From assembly GCA_937930635.1 (NCBI GenBank), contig CALHCF010000002.1:124001-188000 (forward strand): a DNA stretch of 64,000 nt, read 5' to 3'. Of this stretch, positions 8,588 through 17,433 are shown piece after piece. The position numbers were made by a program, and so were the translations under genes. Source of the DNA: an uncultured Rhizobiaceae group bacterium. GTDB lineage: Bacteria > Pseudomonadota > Alphaproteobacteria > Rhizobiales > Rhizobiaceae. Numbering within the stretch: position 1 is the first letter of the stretch; every line of letters starts with the position of its first letter. The notes beneath the pieces are model-generated. The model worked only from the letters and a program-made list of their open reading frames with translations, had not been told where the DNA came from and made no database searches.

Positions 8588-9310
8588 TCAGTCTTTCGCA
8601 GGCGTTTCGTTCAAGTGATCGATAAAAAGAGGAAGCTCTCCAATTCCCGCCAAAACGTGGTCGGCATGTGAGGCCAGTTGTGATTTTGTCGCCAAACCGC
8701 TTGTGACGGCAATGGCCTGGATACCCGCTGCCTTTGCGCATCGGCAGTCATGTACCGAGTCGCCAACCATGATGACTTCTTGAGCCTTGAGTTGCGTATG
8801 CTCGACGAAGGCGTTTGCCATTCCCGGATGCGGTTTTTCGCCATGCCCGCTGTCAAAACCTGCGATGAAGGAAAAGCAATCGCCCAGGCCCAGTTGATTT
8901 ACATGCGCATGAGCCGTGTGTTCTGCATCATTGGTGGCGATGCCCAAAATCAAACCCCTTTGGCGCAGCGAGTGAAGCGTTTCTTCAAGGCCTTCAAACG
9001 GAGCCAGGGATGCCAGCGAGTGAATATCGTAGAGACGGGCAAGTTCATGGGTCAGTGAAGGCTGGTCCATCGTTTTGACATGCGGCAGCATGGTCTCCGC
9101 AATGTTGGCAATACTGCCTGCGATGACGACAGAGTCGGCAGCAAACGAACATGTTTGCGCATCAAAACCGATGGCTCTCGAAAGGTCTTTAGCCTTGTCG
9201 GCATTGCCTGCGGCCAGATCTTCAATGACCAGCCGGGTTGCCGGACCAAAGGTGGCGGAAAAATCAATCAGCGTGCCATCTTTATCAAACAGGATTGCTT
9301 TTATTGTCAT
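8588..9310 (-). CDS. HAD-family hydrolase, phosphoglycolate phosphatase-like
   Basis: 240-residue haloacid dehalogenase-superfamily phosphatase. Motif I is FDKDGTL (nucleophile Asp in DKDGT), motif II lies in GIATND, motif III Lys is in GEKPHPG, and motif IV is GDSVHDC. The alpha-helical cap is inserted after motif I as in Gph/PGMB-type enzymes. Substrate is uncertain; phosphoglycolate or another small phosphate ester is likely. Located directly before ackA on the minus strand. Confidence 0.88.
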   Translation of the reverse strand: MTIKAILFDKDGTLIDFSATFGPATRLVIEDLAAGNADKAKDLSRAIGFDAQTCSFAADSVVIAGSIANIAETMLPHVKTMDQPSLTHELARLYDIHSLASLAPFEGLEETLHSLRQRGLILGIATNDAEHTAHAHVNQLGLGDCFSFIAGFDSGHGEKPHPGMANAFVEHTQLKAQEVIMVGDSVHDCRCAKAAGIQAIAVTSGLATKSQLASHADHVLAGIGELPLFIDHLNETPAKD

Positions 9311-9469
9311 GGTGGCCGGTTGCCAGGGTTTTTAGCATCCATATTGCATGGCCTTTTGAGCGGATGTTTTCAATCTATTTTGGCCCTGCCTTTCAGGAGA
9401 GCAGGCCAACTGGTATTTCTTGAAAAACCGCGCTTGATCAGGACCGTCTTTTCCCGTAACCACGGCGAC

Positions 9470-9559
9470 GGAGCGGTGGCCGAGTGGTCGAAGGCGCGCC
9501 CCTGCTAAGGGCGTAGGCGGGGAACCGTCTCGAGGGTTCGAATCCCTTCCGCTCCGCCA
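9470..9559 (+). tRNA. tRNA-Ser (anticodon GCT)
   Basis: The acceptor stem GGAGCGG pairs with CCGCTCC, the D arm follows, the anticodon loop CTGCTAA places GCT at 9504-9506, a long variable arm of class II type is present, and the T loop reads GGTTCGAATCC. The CCA end is encoded (9557-9559). The long variable arm and anticodon GCU together identify tRNA-Ser reading AGC/AGU. Confidence 0.96.
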
Positions 9560-10191
9560 CTCTTGATCTCACGGCAGTTTCGCTATGCTCAACGCCTGCG
9601 ATGGCGCGGGCTGACGGCCCGGCGACCTCTTCGGTCGCTGATTGTGAGTTCGAAACTTCTCCTGCTGTCCCTGCCACGGCCAACCGGTTCGCTTTTTGCT
9701 CGCTGGCAGCGTGTTTGTGGTTCCACTCTCTGCCCCCGCTCTCTGATGCGGTGGTTTTCTATTTGCGATGGTTGGACAAGGGGCGGCACAACGCTATTAT
9801 CCAAACGCGATTTAGGAGCGATTTCGTTGAGTCTTTTGCGCTGTTGTACCCGTGATTTTTCTGGTCTTGGGAATCACTATTGTCCGGAGAGTGAAACCAG
9901 ATGATTCTCCCCTTTTCCACAGCCTTCACCCCATATTTGCCCTTAAAAACAGGCTCTTTATCAAGTGAGTTTACCGTTTATTAACGATAACTGTCCGGTT
10001 TATGAAGAAAATCGTGTCATTTGTGCAACAAGCCTTTTGGGAAAAACCCGCCATCCAGCGAATTGGCGTTTGTGGGCATTGTATTCAAAATCAGTCCGGG
10101 TAGTTTCAATGCAGGGATAGGGCGCAGGTGCGTCTGACCCAAATTCGGGCATAAGCCCTATCTCAAATGGTTCTTTACTGGAGATCAACCA
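9560..10191 (+). other. intergenic region between tRNA-Ser and porin
   Basis: No convincing gene was found in these 632 bases; open frames here lack ribosome sites and family-like composition. A short hairpin (GCGACC at 9622-9627 with GGTCGC at 9633-9638) follows the tRNA but has no U tract. The last 250 bases are AT-richer and should hold the porin promoter and its 5' untranslated leader. Confidence 0.5.
10116..10162 (+). promoter_or_regulatory. inverted repeat in porin leader
   Basis: GATAGGGC at 10116-10123 is the exact reverse complement of GCCCTATC at 10155-10162, separated by 31 bases and ending 29 bases before the porin ATG. It could fold in the mRNA leader and influence stability or translation, or be a small-RNA target region. 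The role is inference. Confidence 0.35.
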
Positions 10192-11313
10192 ATGAAACTC
10201 AAGACCCTCCTTTTGGGTTCTGCTGCTGCGATGATCGCAGTCACCGGCGCACGCGCTGCTGACGCTGTCGTTGCTGAGCCAGAGCCCGTCGAATATGTTC
10301 GCGTTTGCGACATGTACGGCACAGGCTTCTTCTACATCCCAGGCACCGAAACTTGCCTGCGCATCAGCGGTGAAATTCGTTCCGACTACACATATGTCGA
10401 TAACGATAACGCTGCAGACACCGATTCATGGGCAATTCGTGCTCGCTTGGCTTTCGATGCCCGTAACGAAACTGATTACGGTACATTGGCTTCGCGCATT
10501 CGTCTCGAAGGTTCAGCTGATGGCGCTGGTGCAAACCAGGTAAACCTGGAAACAGCGACAATCTCTCTTGCTGGCTTCCGCCTCGGTTTCGCTGACAGCT
10601 TCACGACAACATTCCATGGCTTTGGCCATCCTGTTGACCGTGATGGTGGTTTCTATGGCTTCGATGAAGCTGTGTTCTTTGATTACACCTACAGCGCTAA
10701 CGGTTTCTCCGCAGCGGTTGGTATTCAGGACTCACTTGGCCGTACGCCTTCCACACTTGTTGGTGTAGCACCACCAGTAACTGTTGCCGACAACACAATC
10801 GATCCTGATTACTATGTCGGTGTTAGCTACTCTGCAGGCTTCGGTACTCTGGCTGCCAGCTACATCTATGAATCACGCGGCGATATCCGCTTGGCTCCTA
10901 GTGTTCCAGCAATTATTGGTGGTACAGATCTGTCTCGCGATACAGACATCAGCGCATGGAAAATATCTGCTCAGCTGACTCCGTTTGACGGTTTCCTTCT
11001 TGAAGCTTGGTATGCTGGCGATGATGGCGATGACTCCCGTCAGGTTGTTGGTACAGGTGACTACACGTTCGGTGTTGGTGCATCTTACAGCTTCACTGAT
11101 AACTTCGCTGTTCGCGGCGGTTGGAGCCAGGCTGAATTCCAGACTGTTAACGGTGCTGCAGGTAGTACAGATGTCAACCGTTTCGAAATTGAAGCGGCAT
11201 GGACCCCTGTACCTGGACTTCAGATCATCCCCAACATCATCTATGATGATGCTGCAAGCACACTCGGTGACGAGCGTGTACAGTATGGTCTTCGCGTTTA
11301 CCGCACATTCTAA
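10192..11313 (+). CDS. outer-membrane porin, Omp2b/Porin_2 family
   Basis: Beta-barrel general porin of 373 residues for diffusion of small hydrophilic solutes. A Sec signal peptide (MKLKTLLLGSAAAMIAVTGARA, cut before ADA) is followed by the rhizobial porin opening with paired cysteines, VRVCDMYG and TETCLRISG. Repeated alternating beta strands follow, with Asp-rich loops, ending in the C-terminal aromatic residue YRTF expected for BAM recognition. GGAG lies about 9 bases before the ATG. Codon choice is restricted (GGT, GCT, CGT, TCT), as in highly expressed genes. It is transcribed alone, with a strong terminator behind it. Confidence 0.95.
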   Translation: MKLKTLLLGSAAAMIAVTGARAADAVVAEPEPVEYVRVCDMYGTGFFYIPGTETCLRISGEIRSDYTYVDNDNAADTDSWAIRARLAFDARNETDYGTLASRIRLEGSADGAGANQVNLETATISLAGFRLGFADSFTTTFHGFGHPVDRDGGFYGFDEAVFFDYTYSANGFSAAVGIQDSLGRTPSTLVGVAPPVTVADNTIDPDYYVGVSYSAGFGTLAASYIYESRGDIRLAPSVPAIIGGTDLSRDTDISAWKISAQLTPFDGFLLEAWYAGDDGDDSRQVVGTGDYTFGVGASYSFTDNFAVRGGWSQAEFQTVNGAAGSTDVNRFEIEAAWTPVPGLQIIPNIIYDDAASTLGDERVQYGLRVYRTF

Positions 11314-11339
11314 TCAGTTAATCTGATTTGGAATTTGAA

Positions 11340-11371
11340 GGCCCCGCAGGAAACTGCGGGGCCTTTTTTTT
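11340..11371 (+). terminator. Rho-independent terminator of the porin gene
   Basis: Stem GGCCCCGCAG (11340-11349), a GAAA tetraloop, the perfect complement CTGCGGGGCC (11354-11363) and an eight-T tract. It ends the porin transcript 27 bases after the stop codon. Confidence 0.96.
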
Positions 11372-11835
11372 CAAGTAGGCCGCTTGTTACATCTCAGTTG
11401 TTGTGGCGGTTTGATCGACTGTTGAGCTGAAAACAGAGCTTTTGAGTCTGACACATGATTGTCAGAACAGTCGCCTCCACAAAGCTTAGCGCCTTGCCGT
11501 AGCTGAGATTTCACTCTCTTCAACTGTTTTTTCTCTTTTATTTCAGCAAGATAACTAGTCGTGCGTAACGTTTTTGCGCGCTTGATCTTTGTTGACCAAT
11601 GGGCAAGAGTGCGCCCGAGTTGGTCACCATCCCCCATGGGATCAGTGTTGGTTCGTTTTGTTCAACAACACCGTGTCAGACAAATAAAGACACGGGTTGA
11701 CGGAGACCCGTCTCCCCAAAAGTTCAAATACCGACCCAATCCCCTCGGCTCAGATTGGTAGACTGTTGCTGGTTGTTGATAGGCATGGGCCGTTCATTTT
11801 CAACCGGATCTTAGAATTTGGGAGCTTCTTTCATC
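11372..11835 (+). other. intergenic region upstream of the repeat-OmpA gene, with a strong hairpin
   Basis: No credible protein gene was found in 464 bases. A hairpin-forming segment lies at 11593-11626: TGACCAA pairs with TTGGTCA and GGGC with GCCC around an 8-base loop. A second short hairpin, ACGGGT/ACCCGT, lies near 11693-11712. The region should contain the promoter and leader of the OmpA-like gene; a small RNA cannot be excluded. Confidence 0.4.
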
Positions 11836-14800
11836 ATGACACACTGGAAAAAATGGATCTGGCCCGGAATTCTCACTGTGGTCATCCTGTCTGCGCTGGC
11901 TCTCTGGCTGAAAGCACCTGTTATTGAGGGTGATTTGAAGGCGAAAGCGTCTGCTGCGTTGGTTGAACAGGGCCATGCCTGGGCGGAAGTTGAGATGGAC
12001 GGCCGCGATGCGGTTGTCCGAGGCGCGGCTCCCAGTGAAAGCGGCAAAGATCAGGCAAGCTCAATAACGGATGCTGTCTACGATATCCGGGTTGTCGATA
12101 ACCAGACGGACCTCATTGCGGCGCAAAGCCCCTATATTTTCAAGGCAACGCGGGACGGTGATGCCGTTGAGCTCAGCGGATTTGTGCCCGATGAACAGGC
12201 TCGCCAGACCTTGTTGGGTGCTGTGAAAGAGACAATCTCGGGCAGCACGGTGACCGATAAGCTGGAATTGGCGCGAGGTGCACCAGAGGGGCATGCCGCA
12301 ATGACCATGTTTGGTGTTTCCCAGCTTGCAGGACTTTCCAAAGGAGAGTTTAGCCTGGAAGACAGCGCGGTGACATTGAGAGGCGCGTCTGCCAGCCGTG
12401 ACAGCTACAACAGTATAACCCAGGCGTTGGGTGGTGGGCTGCCGGTAGGGGCCACTCTTGCCCTTGGAGACATTGAGGCACCCAAGGTGTCGCCTTATAC
12501 GTGGTCGGCCAAATATCAGGAGAAGCAGGTCTCGCTCGATGGTCACGTTCCGTCTGAGCAGGTGCGTAAATCGATCACCGACGCGGTGGCGGCTGCGCTG
12601 CCTAACGTTGAGATCGTTGACAATCAGCTTCTGGCGAGCGGCGCTCCTCAGGAGTTTGAACAATCTGTAGAGTTTGCAATTGCTCAACTGCCGCGTCTGA
12701 AAGAGGGAGACATCAAGCTCTCAGACAAGGAGATCAGTTTCGCAGGTGTTGCAAATGATCCGACCAGTTTCGCCGCAGCAACGAGTGCGATTGGTGGAGC
12801 TCTCCCCGCAGGCCTCACTCTGGGTGGATCAGATATTACACCACCGAGCGTTTCCCCTTTTACATGGAAGGCGGACTATGATGGAACCAAGGCAGTTCTG
12901 ACAGGCTTTGCCCCCAACCAGGACAGCAAAACGCAGATTGTGTCCCAGGCGAAAGAAGTGCTTCAAGACATTGAAGTTGAAGATAAAATGCAGATCGCCG
13001 CAGGCGCTTCTGTTGATTTGGTCGATCAGACTTCATTTGCACTGGCTCAATTGCCCAACCTTGCCAGTGGTGTCGTCGAACTTTCAGACAATGCATTTAA
13101 AATCACGGGTGTGGCGCGTGATACCGAAAGCTATGGCCGGGCGATCGCCGCGACTTCTGGAACGTTGCCATCCAATCTCAGCCTTTCGCAGGCAACCATC
13201 GCGCCCGCGACCGTCTCTCCCTATACGTGGCGCGCGGAATATGACGGGCAAACGGCAGTCCTTTCCGGGCATGTTCCCGATAAAGAGGCTCGTGTCGCAA
13301 TCAATGCAGCAATTGCCAGGGCGCTCGGTGGCGCCATTTTGGACGATAAGATGCGCGTTGCTGCCGGGGCGGGGAGTGAATTTCTTCCCCATGCGAGCTT
13401 CGCAGTTGCGCAATTGGAGCGTTTTTCAAGCGGCTCTGTCGAGTTGTCGGATAATGCCCTGGCGATCCGGGGCGTAGCCCGGGACGCACAGAGTTTTAAC
13501 GCTGCCGAGACGGCGCTTGCTTCCCAATTGCCGCCCCAACTCACCGTGGCATCACAGGAAATTATGCCATCCACGATTTCTCCTTACAGATGGTCGGCAG
13601 ATTATGATGGCAAAATGGTCAGACTTGCCGGCTTTGCCCCCAACAAGAATGCACGCACAATAATCGTTGCTGCCGTCAAGACTGCACTCCCTGAGGCCGA
13701 TATCGACGATACAATGCAGGTCGCTGCCGGTGAGCCTGCGAGTTTTGTGGAAGCAACTGGTTTCGCAGTACAGCAACTCGGCCGGTTCTCCCGCGGCAGT
13801 GTCAGATTGAGTGATCTGGATCTGACGGTCGAGGGAACAGCGCTGGACTCGCAAAACTATGGTGAGGCGAACGCGGCATTGAAACGTGCTCTTCCAGCAT
13901 CCCTGGTTTTGGCTGAGCAGAACATAACCCCGCCCACCGTATCTCCTTATGAATGGCGGGCAAACCATGATGGTCAGAACCTCATTCTCGATGGATTTGT
14001 GCCCGATGATGCGGCCCGCACCGCCATTAGTGCTGCGGCGAAAGCGGCTCTTCCCAACGCATCTGTTTCAGACAATATGCAGATCGCAGCAGGAGCACCG
14101 GCTGACTTTGTTGACGCCAGCTCATTTGCACTTGCGCAACTGTCTCGTTTTTCCACGGGGAGGGTGGCTTTAAGCGATTTAGCTTTGAGTGTGGAAGGCA
14201 CGGCATTGGACTCCGCCAGTTACGATGGAGCCAAGGCAGCTGTCAGTGGCGCATTGCCAGCGGCCATGACCCTTGCAAGCCAGTCCATCCTGCCACCCAC
14301 TGTGTCGCCCTATAATTGGCGGGCGAGCTATGATGGGCAGGCCATTGTGCTTGGTGGCGTCGTTCCCGACGCTGATACGCGGGCTGCAGTAAACGCCGCC
14401 GCCAGTGCCGCAGTCCCTAATATCCCGGTCAGAGACGAGATGCAGATTGCAGCGGGTGCACCGGAGGGTTACCTCAACGCGGTGGCTTTCGCTCTTGAAC
14501 AAATGCCGCGTTTCAGTGCTGCCAAGGTAGGGTTAAGTGATCTCAATCTCACAATCGACGGGACGGCTCTCAACCCGGACACCTATGTTGCGGCAGCTGA
14601 TGCGTTGAGCGGGGCTTTGCCGACAGGTTTGCGCCTTGCAGATGTCAACATCGTACCGGCCTCGGTTTCTCCTTATACCTGGAGCGCCAAGTACGATGGC
14701 ACAGATGTCGTGCTGGCAGGCTTTGTGCCCGATGGGTCTGTACGAGAAAGCATCGTCAGCGAAGTTACCTCAAAACTGCCTGGAAAACGTGTGGTGGACA

Positions 14801-16221
14801 CCATGCAGATTGCCGCCGGTGCGCCAGATACATTTAGTGCCGCCACAACGGGCGCAATTTCGATTATTCCAAGACTTTCGAGTGGCACCGTCTCACTAAG
14901 CAATCTCGCGCTGACTGTGACCGGTGTTGCAAAATCATCTGGGAATTATCTTGCTGCCGAAGGTTTTGTCGCTGGTGATTTGCCCGGAGGCATGACCCTG
15001 GCATCGTCAGCCATTGTTCCACCAAAGGCACAGGGTGATTATGTCTGGTCGGCACAGAAGACGAAAACCTCGATAGTTCTGGCGGGTTTGTCGCCAAGCC
15101 GTGAGGCGCGTCTTTCCATTGCAAAGAGAACATCAGAGCTTCACCCCGGAGCAACTGTTATCAACCGGATGACAATACAGACGGGTGCGCCGGATGGTTT
15201 CCGTCCCAATATTGACAAGGGCCTGACATTCCTGGATCGCCTTGAGGCAGGGTCTGTCAACATCACCAATCAATCGATGAGCATTACCGGACAGGCCAAG
15301 TCGGTCAGCGAATATGAAGCCGCGCTTGCCGAAACGGAAAAACCATTGGGTGATGGTTATGTCTGGGATCAGCGCGATATCAAGCCAGCCGCGGTGTCGC
15401 CCTATACATGGTCTGCAGAAAATATCGGAGAAAACGGTGTCCTGAGCGGATTTGTTCCCTCAGCAGCAATTGGTGTTTCGGTTCTGGATACGGCAAAGGC
15501 CGTGCTCAACAAGCCGGTCGACAATAAGCAGCGGGTCGCGGCTGGCCAGCCCGACGGGTTTGGAGATGCCGCCGCCGCTCTTTTGTCGGGACTGTCGCGT
15601 CTCGATGAAGGTCGCGCTTCAATAACCGGTGTCAATGCCGTCATTCAGGGGCGTGCGGATTCGCAGGAGGCCGCGAGCAAACTCGAGGGCGAAATTGTGG
15701 CTTCAATGCCTGCAAATTTCAAAACACGGGCTTTGATCTCCTATCCGCTTCCTGCGCCGGAACCGGCTCCCGAACCGGAAGTCAAAAAGCCAGCTGAACC
15801 CGAGCCAGTTGAACCAAAGCCAGTAGAACCAAAGCCGGTTGAAGTTGTTGAGCCGCTTTGTAATGTGGATTTCAAGGCCCTGTTCCAGGGGGATAAAATC
15901 CTCTTTGAAACAGCCCGGGCGGTCATTCGCGAGCGGTCTTACCCGTTGTTGCAACGCATTGCCGGAGGGTTGAGGGAATGCCCCGACGCTCTAATTGAGG
16001 TAAGCGGTCATACAGACTCACGCGGCCGCGATCTCTACAACCAGCAACTCAGTGAAGCGCGTGCCGAAGCGGTTATCGATTATATGAAAAGCATTGGGGT
16101 CAACAGCGCAAACCTCGTGGCCAAAGGGTATGGCGAGAGCCAGCCCATCGATTCAAACGAGTCGCCTGAAACCCGCATCAACAATCGTCGTATCGAGTTT
16201 AAAGAGCTACAGCGAAACTAA
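11836..16221 (+). CDS. OmpA-family protein with ten tandem BON-like repeats
   Basis: Large envelope protein of 1461 residues. The ATG at 11836 follows GGAG by 11 bases; an in-frame TTG at 11818 is less likely. A basic start and one hydrophobic segment (about residues 8-24, ILTVVILSALALWL) anchor it to the inner membrane. Residues about 98-1308 are ten repeats of 121 residues, each with SPYTW near its start, a BON-like L-x-G-x-VP strand-turn, MQIAAGAP, and an LSD strand. A Pro/Glu/Lys-rich linker leads to a C-terminal OmpA domain from about residue 1341 with VSGHTDSRG and NNRRIEF for peptidoglycan binding. It probably spans the periplasm from inner membrane to cell wall. The 33-residue gene follows after 29 bases. 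Confidence 0.9.
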   Translation: MTHWKKWIWPGILTVVILSALALWLKAPVIEGDLKAKASAALVEQGHAWAEVEMDGRDAVVRGAAPSESGKDQASSITDAVYDIRVVDNQTDLIAAQSPYIFKATRDGDAVELSGFVPDEQARQTLLGAVKETISGSTVTDKLELARGAPEGHAAMTMFGVSQLAGLSKGEFSLEDSAVTLRGASASRDSYNSITQALGGGLPVGATLALGDIEAPKVSPYTWSAKYQEKQVSLDGHVPSEQVRKSITDAVAAALPNVEIVDNQLLASGAPQEFEQSVEFAIAQLPRLKEGDIKLSDKEISFAGVANDPTSFAAATSAIGGALPAGLTLGGSDITPPSVSPFTWKADYDGTKAVLTGFAPNQDSKTQIVSQAKEVLQDIEVEDKMQIAAGASVDLVDQTSFALAQLPNLASGVVELSDNAFKITGVARDTESYGRAIAATSGTLPSNLSLSQATIAPATVSPYTWRAEYDGQTAVLSGHVPDKEARVAINAAIARALGGAILDDKMRVAAGAGSEFLPHASFAVAQLERFSSGSVELSDNALAIRGVARDAQSFNAAETALASQLPPQLTVASQEIMPSTISPYRWSADYDGKMVRLAGFAPNKNARTIIVAAVKTALPEADIDDTMQVAAGEPASFVEATGFAVQQLGRFSRGSVRLSDLDLTVEGTALDSQNYGEANAALKRALPASLVLAEQNITPPTVSPYEWRANHDGQNLILDGFVPDDAARTAISAAAKAALPNASVSDNMQIAAGAPADFVDASSFALAQLSRFSTGRVALSDLALSVEGTALDSASYDGAKAAVSGALPAAMTLASQSILPPTVSPYNWRASYDGQAIVLGGVVPDADTRAAVNAAASAAVPNIPVRDEMQIAAGAPEGYLNAVAFALEQMPRFSAAKVGLSDLNLTIDGTALNPDTYVAAADALSGALPTGLRLADVNIVPASVSPYTWSAKYDGTDVVLAGFVPDGSVRESIVSEVTSKLPGKRVVDTMQIAAGAPDTFSAATTGAISIIPRLSSGTVSLSNLALTVTGVAKSSGNYLAAEGFVAGDLPGGMTLASSAIVPPKAQGDYVWSAQKTKTSIVLAGLSPSREARLSIAKRTSELHPGATVINRMTIQTGAPDGFRPNIDKGLTFLDRLEAGSVNITNQSMSITGQAKSVSEYEAALAETEKPLGDGYVWDQRDIKPAAVSPYTWSAENIGENGVLSGFVPSAAIGVSVLDTAKAVLNKPVDNKQRVAAGQPDGFGDAAAALLSGLSRLDEGRASITGVNAVIQGRADSQEAASKLEGEIVASMPANFKTRALISYPLPAPEPAPEPEVKKPAEPEPVEPKPVEPKPVEVVEPLCNVDFKALFQGDKILFETARAVIRERSYPLLQRIAGGLRECPDALIEVSGHTDSRGRDLYNQQLSEARAEAVIDYMKSIGVNSANLVAKGYGESQPIDSNESPETRINNRRIEFKELQRN
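12127..15759 (+). repeat. ten tandem 363-bp coding repeats
   Basis: Repeat units begin (at the Ser codon of the SPYTW-like motif) at 12127, 12490, 12853, 13216, 13579, 13942, 14305, 14668, 15034 and 15397. Spacing is exactly 363 bases at eight of nine steps and 366 at one. The DNA is diverged between copies, so the length is kept by protein selection rather than recent duplication. Each unit encodes 121 residues. Confidence 0.93.
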
Positions 16222-16250
16222 CTCTCACGAGCTGAAACAAGGAAGCCGCC

Positions 16251-16352
16251 ATGTGGTATCTCATTGAGCAATATATCTGGTTTCTACTGATCGCCTTCGC
16301 AATCGGCGTGATTGTAGGGTGGTGGACCACCGAGAAGCGGTCACAAAGCTGA
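16251..16352 (+). CDS. 33-residue single-pass membrane microprotein
   Basis: The reading frame starts ATG TGG TAT CTC and ends at TGA 16350-16352. GGAAG lies 6 bases before the ATG, a good ribosome site. The peptide begins MWYLIEQYIWFLLI, continues through a glycine-containing hydrophobic segment, then a WW pair and the polar tail TTEKRSQS, which gives a clear one-helix topology with an outward-in orientation consistent with the basic C terminus. It lies 29 bases after the repeat-OmpA gene and 25 bases before the HhH gene, all on the same strand, so it is likely part of one operon. Function unknown; an assembly or stabilising subunit is possible. Confidence 0.7.
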   Translation: MWYLIEQYIWFLLIAFAIGVIVGWWTTEKRSQS

Positions 16353-16377
16353 TCTGGAAAATATAAGGAACGAAACA

Positions 16378-17382
16378 ATGTTTGCTCTCACCGTTCAAAC
16401 TGTTCTCCTGCTGGCTATCGCCTTTATCCTGGGGTGTATCGTCGGTTCGCTGCTGCGTTACCTGTTTGGTTCAGCCGCGAAAGAGGCGTCATCTCATGGT
16501 GCTGCGACCGGGGTAGGGGCGGCCACGGCAAGCCTGGCTGACACGACACCCAGCCCCAAAGCTGCCGAACAGTCTGCGTTGACCAGGAAAACGCCGGCGG
16601 TTCCCAAGCCTCCCATGCCACAGGCGCCGATTGTGCCTGCTGAACCGGTTGCACCAGCTTCAAAGCCCGTTGCCGCCAAGCCTGTACTGGTGAAAGAAAC
16701 GAAGCCGGTAGAAAAACCAAAGCCAGCGCCAACCCCCTCGGCGAAAGCCCGGAACACTGATACTCCGGCAAAAAAAGCGCCGCCAACAAAAATGCCAGCC
16801 GGGAAACCGGACAATCTCAAGCTCATTAAGGGGATTGGTCCTCAAAACGAGTCGCGTCTTAACGGGTTGGGTGTCAGGCAGTTTGCGCAGATCGCCGGAT
16901 GGTCAAAGAAAGATCAGGCTCATTATGGTGATGTGCTTGCCTTTCCAGGGCGGATCGAGCGTGAGGAATGGGTCAAACAGGCCAAGGTTCTTGCCAAAGG
17001 CGGTTCAACCGAATTTGCCAAACGGGTGAAGTCGGGCAGTGTTGACAGCAGCCTTGGAACGGCTGCGAAAGTTGATGCCGGTACCAAACCGAAGAATATG
17101 CTGAAAGCAGCACGCAATGATAAGGCCGATGATCTGACCGCAATTGACGGCGTTGGTGCCGCGATTGAGAAAAAGATGTTCAAGCTGGGCATTTTTCATT
17201 TCGATCAGATCGCCGGGATGTCGAAAGCTGAACAGGCTTGGCTGGGCAATGCTATTGGATTTCCCGGAAGACCTGAGCGTGAAAACTGGGCAGGTGAAGC
17301 AAAAGACCTCACAACCGGGGCACCGGCAACACCAGCCAAAAAGGCAACGAAAGGTCAGATCAGGGCGAAGCGAAAAAGCTGA
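16378..17382 (+). CDS. membrane-anchored protein with two NuoE-tail-like helix-hairpin-helix modules
   Basis: 334 residues. An N-terminal transmembrane helix (VLLLAIAFILGCIVGSLL, residues about 8-25) is followed by a long Pro/Ala/Lys linker to about residue 140. Two similar modules follow: LIKGIGPQNESRLNGLGV with FPGRIEREEW, and AIDGVGAAIEKKMFKLGI with FPGRPERENW. These match the HhH extension at the C terminus of rhizobial NuoE, which explains why homologues are often labelled NADH dehydrogenase; no catalytic NuoE domain is present here. AAGGAACG precedes the ATG. Ligand unknown; nucleic-acid or protein binding are both possible. Confidence 0.8.
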   Translation: MFALTVQTVLLLAIAFILGCIVGSLLRYLFGSAAKEASSHGAATGVGAATASLADTTPSPKAAEQSALTRKTPAVPKPPMPQAPIVPAEPVAPASKPVAAKPVLVKETKPVEKPKPAPTPSAKARNTDTPAKKAPPTKMPAGKPDNLKLIKGIGPQNESRLNGLGVRQFAQIAGWSKKDQAHYGDVLAFPGRIEREEWVKQAKVLAKGGSTEFAKRVKSGSVDSSLGTAAKVDAGTKPKNMLKAARNDKADDLTAIDGVGAAIEKKMFKLGIFHFDQIAGMSKAEQAWLGNAIGFPGRPERENWAGEAKDLTTGAPATPAKKATKGQIRAKRKS

Positions 17383-17433
17383 TATCGGTCGCCGCAGAAC
17401 TGCCCTGATCGCGGTCAGACAACGGGTCGTTGC

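Noticed and set aside
9563..9904. Open frames behind tRNA-Ser
   Set aside because: Arg/Ser-rich low-complexity translations in several frames, no ribosome site; typical of chance frames in GC-rich DNA.
11371..11637. Open frame of 88 codons on the minus strand behind the porin
   Set aside because: It overlaps the porin terminator, is highly basic, and has no ribosome site or family resemblance.
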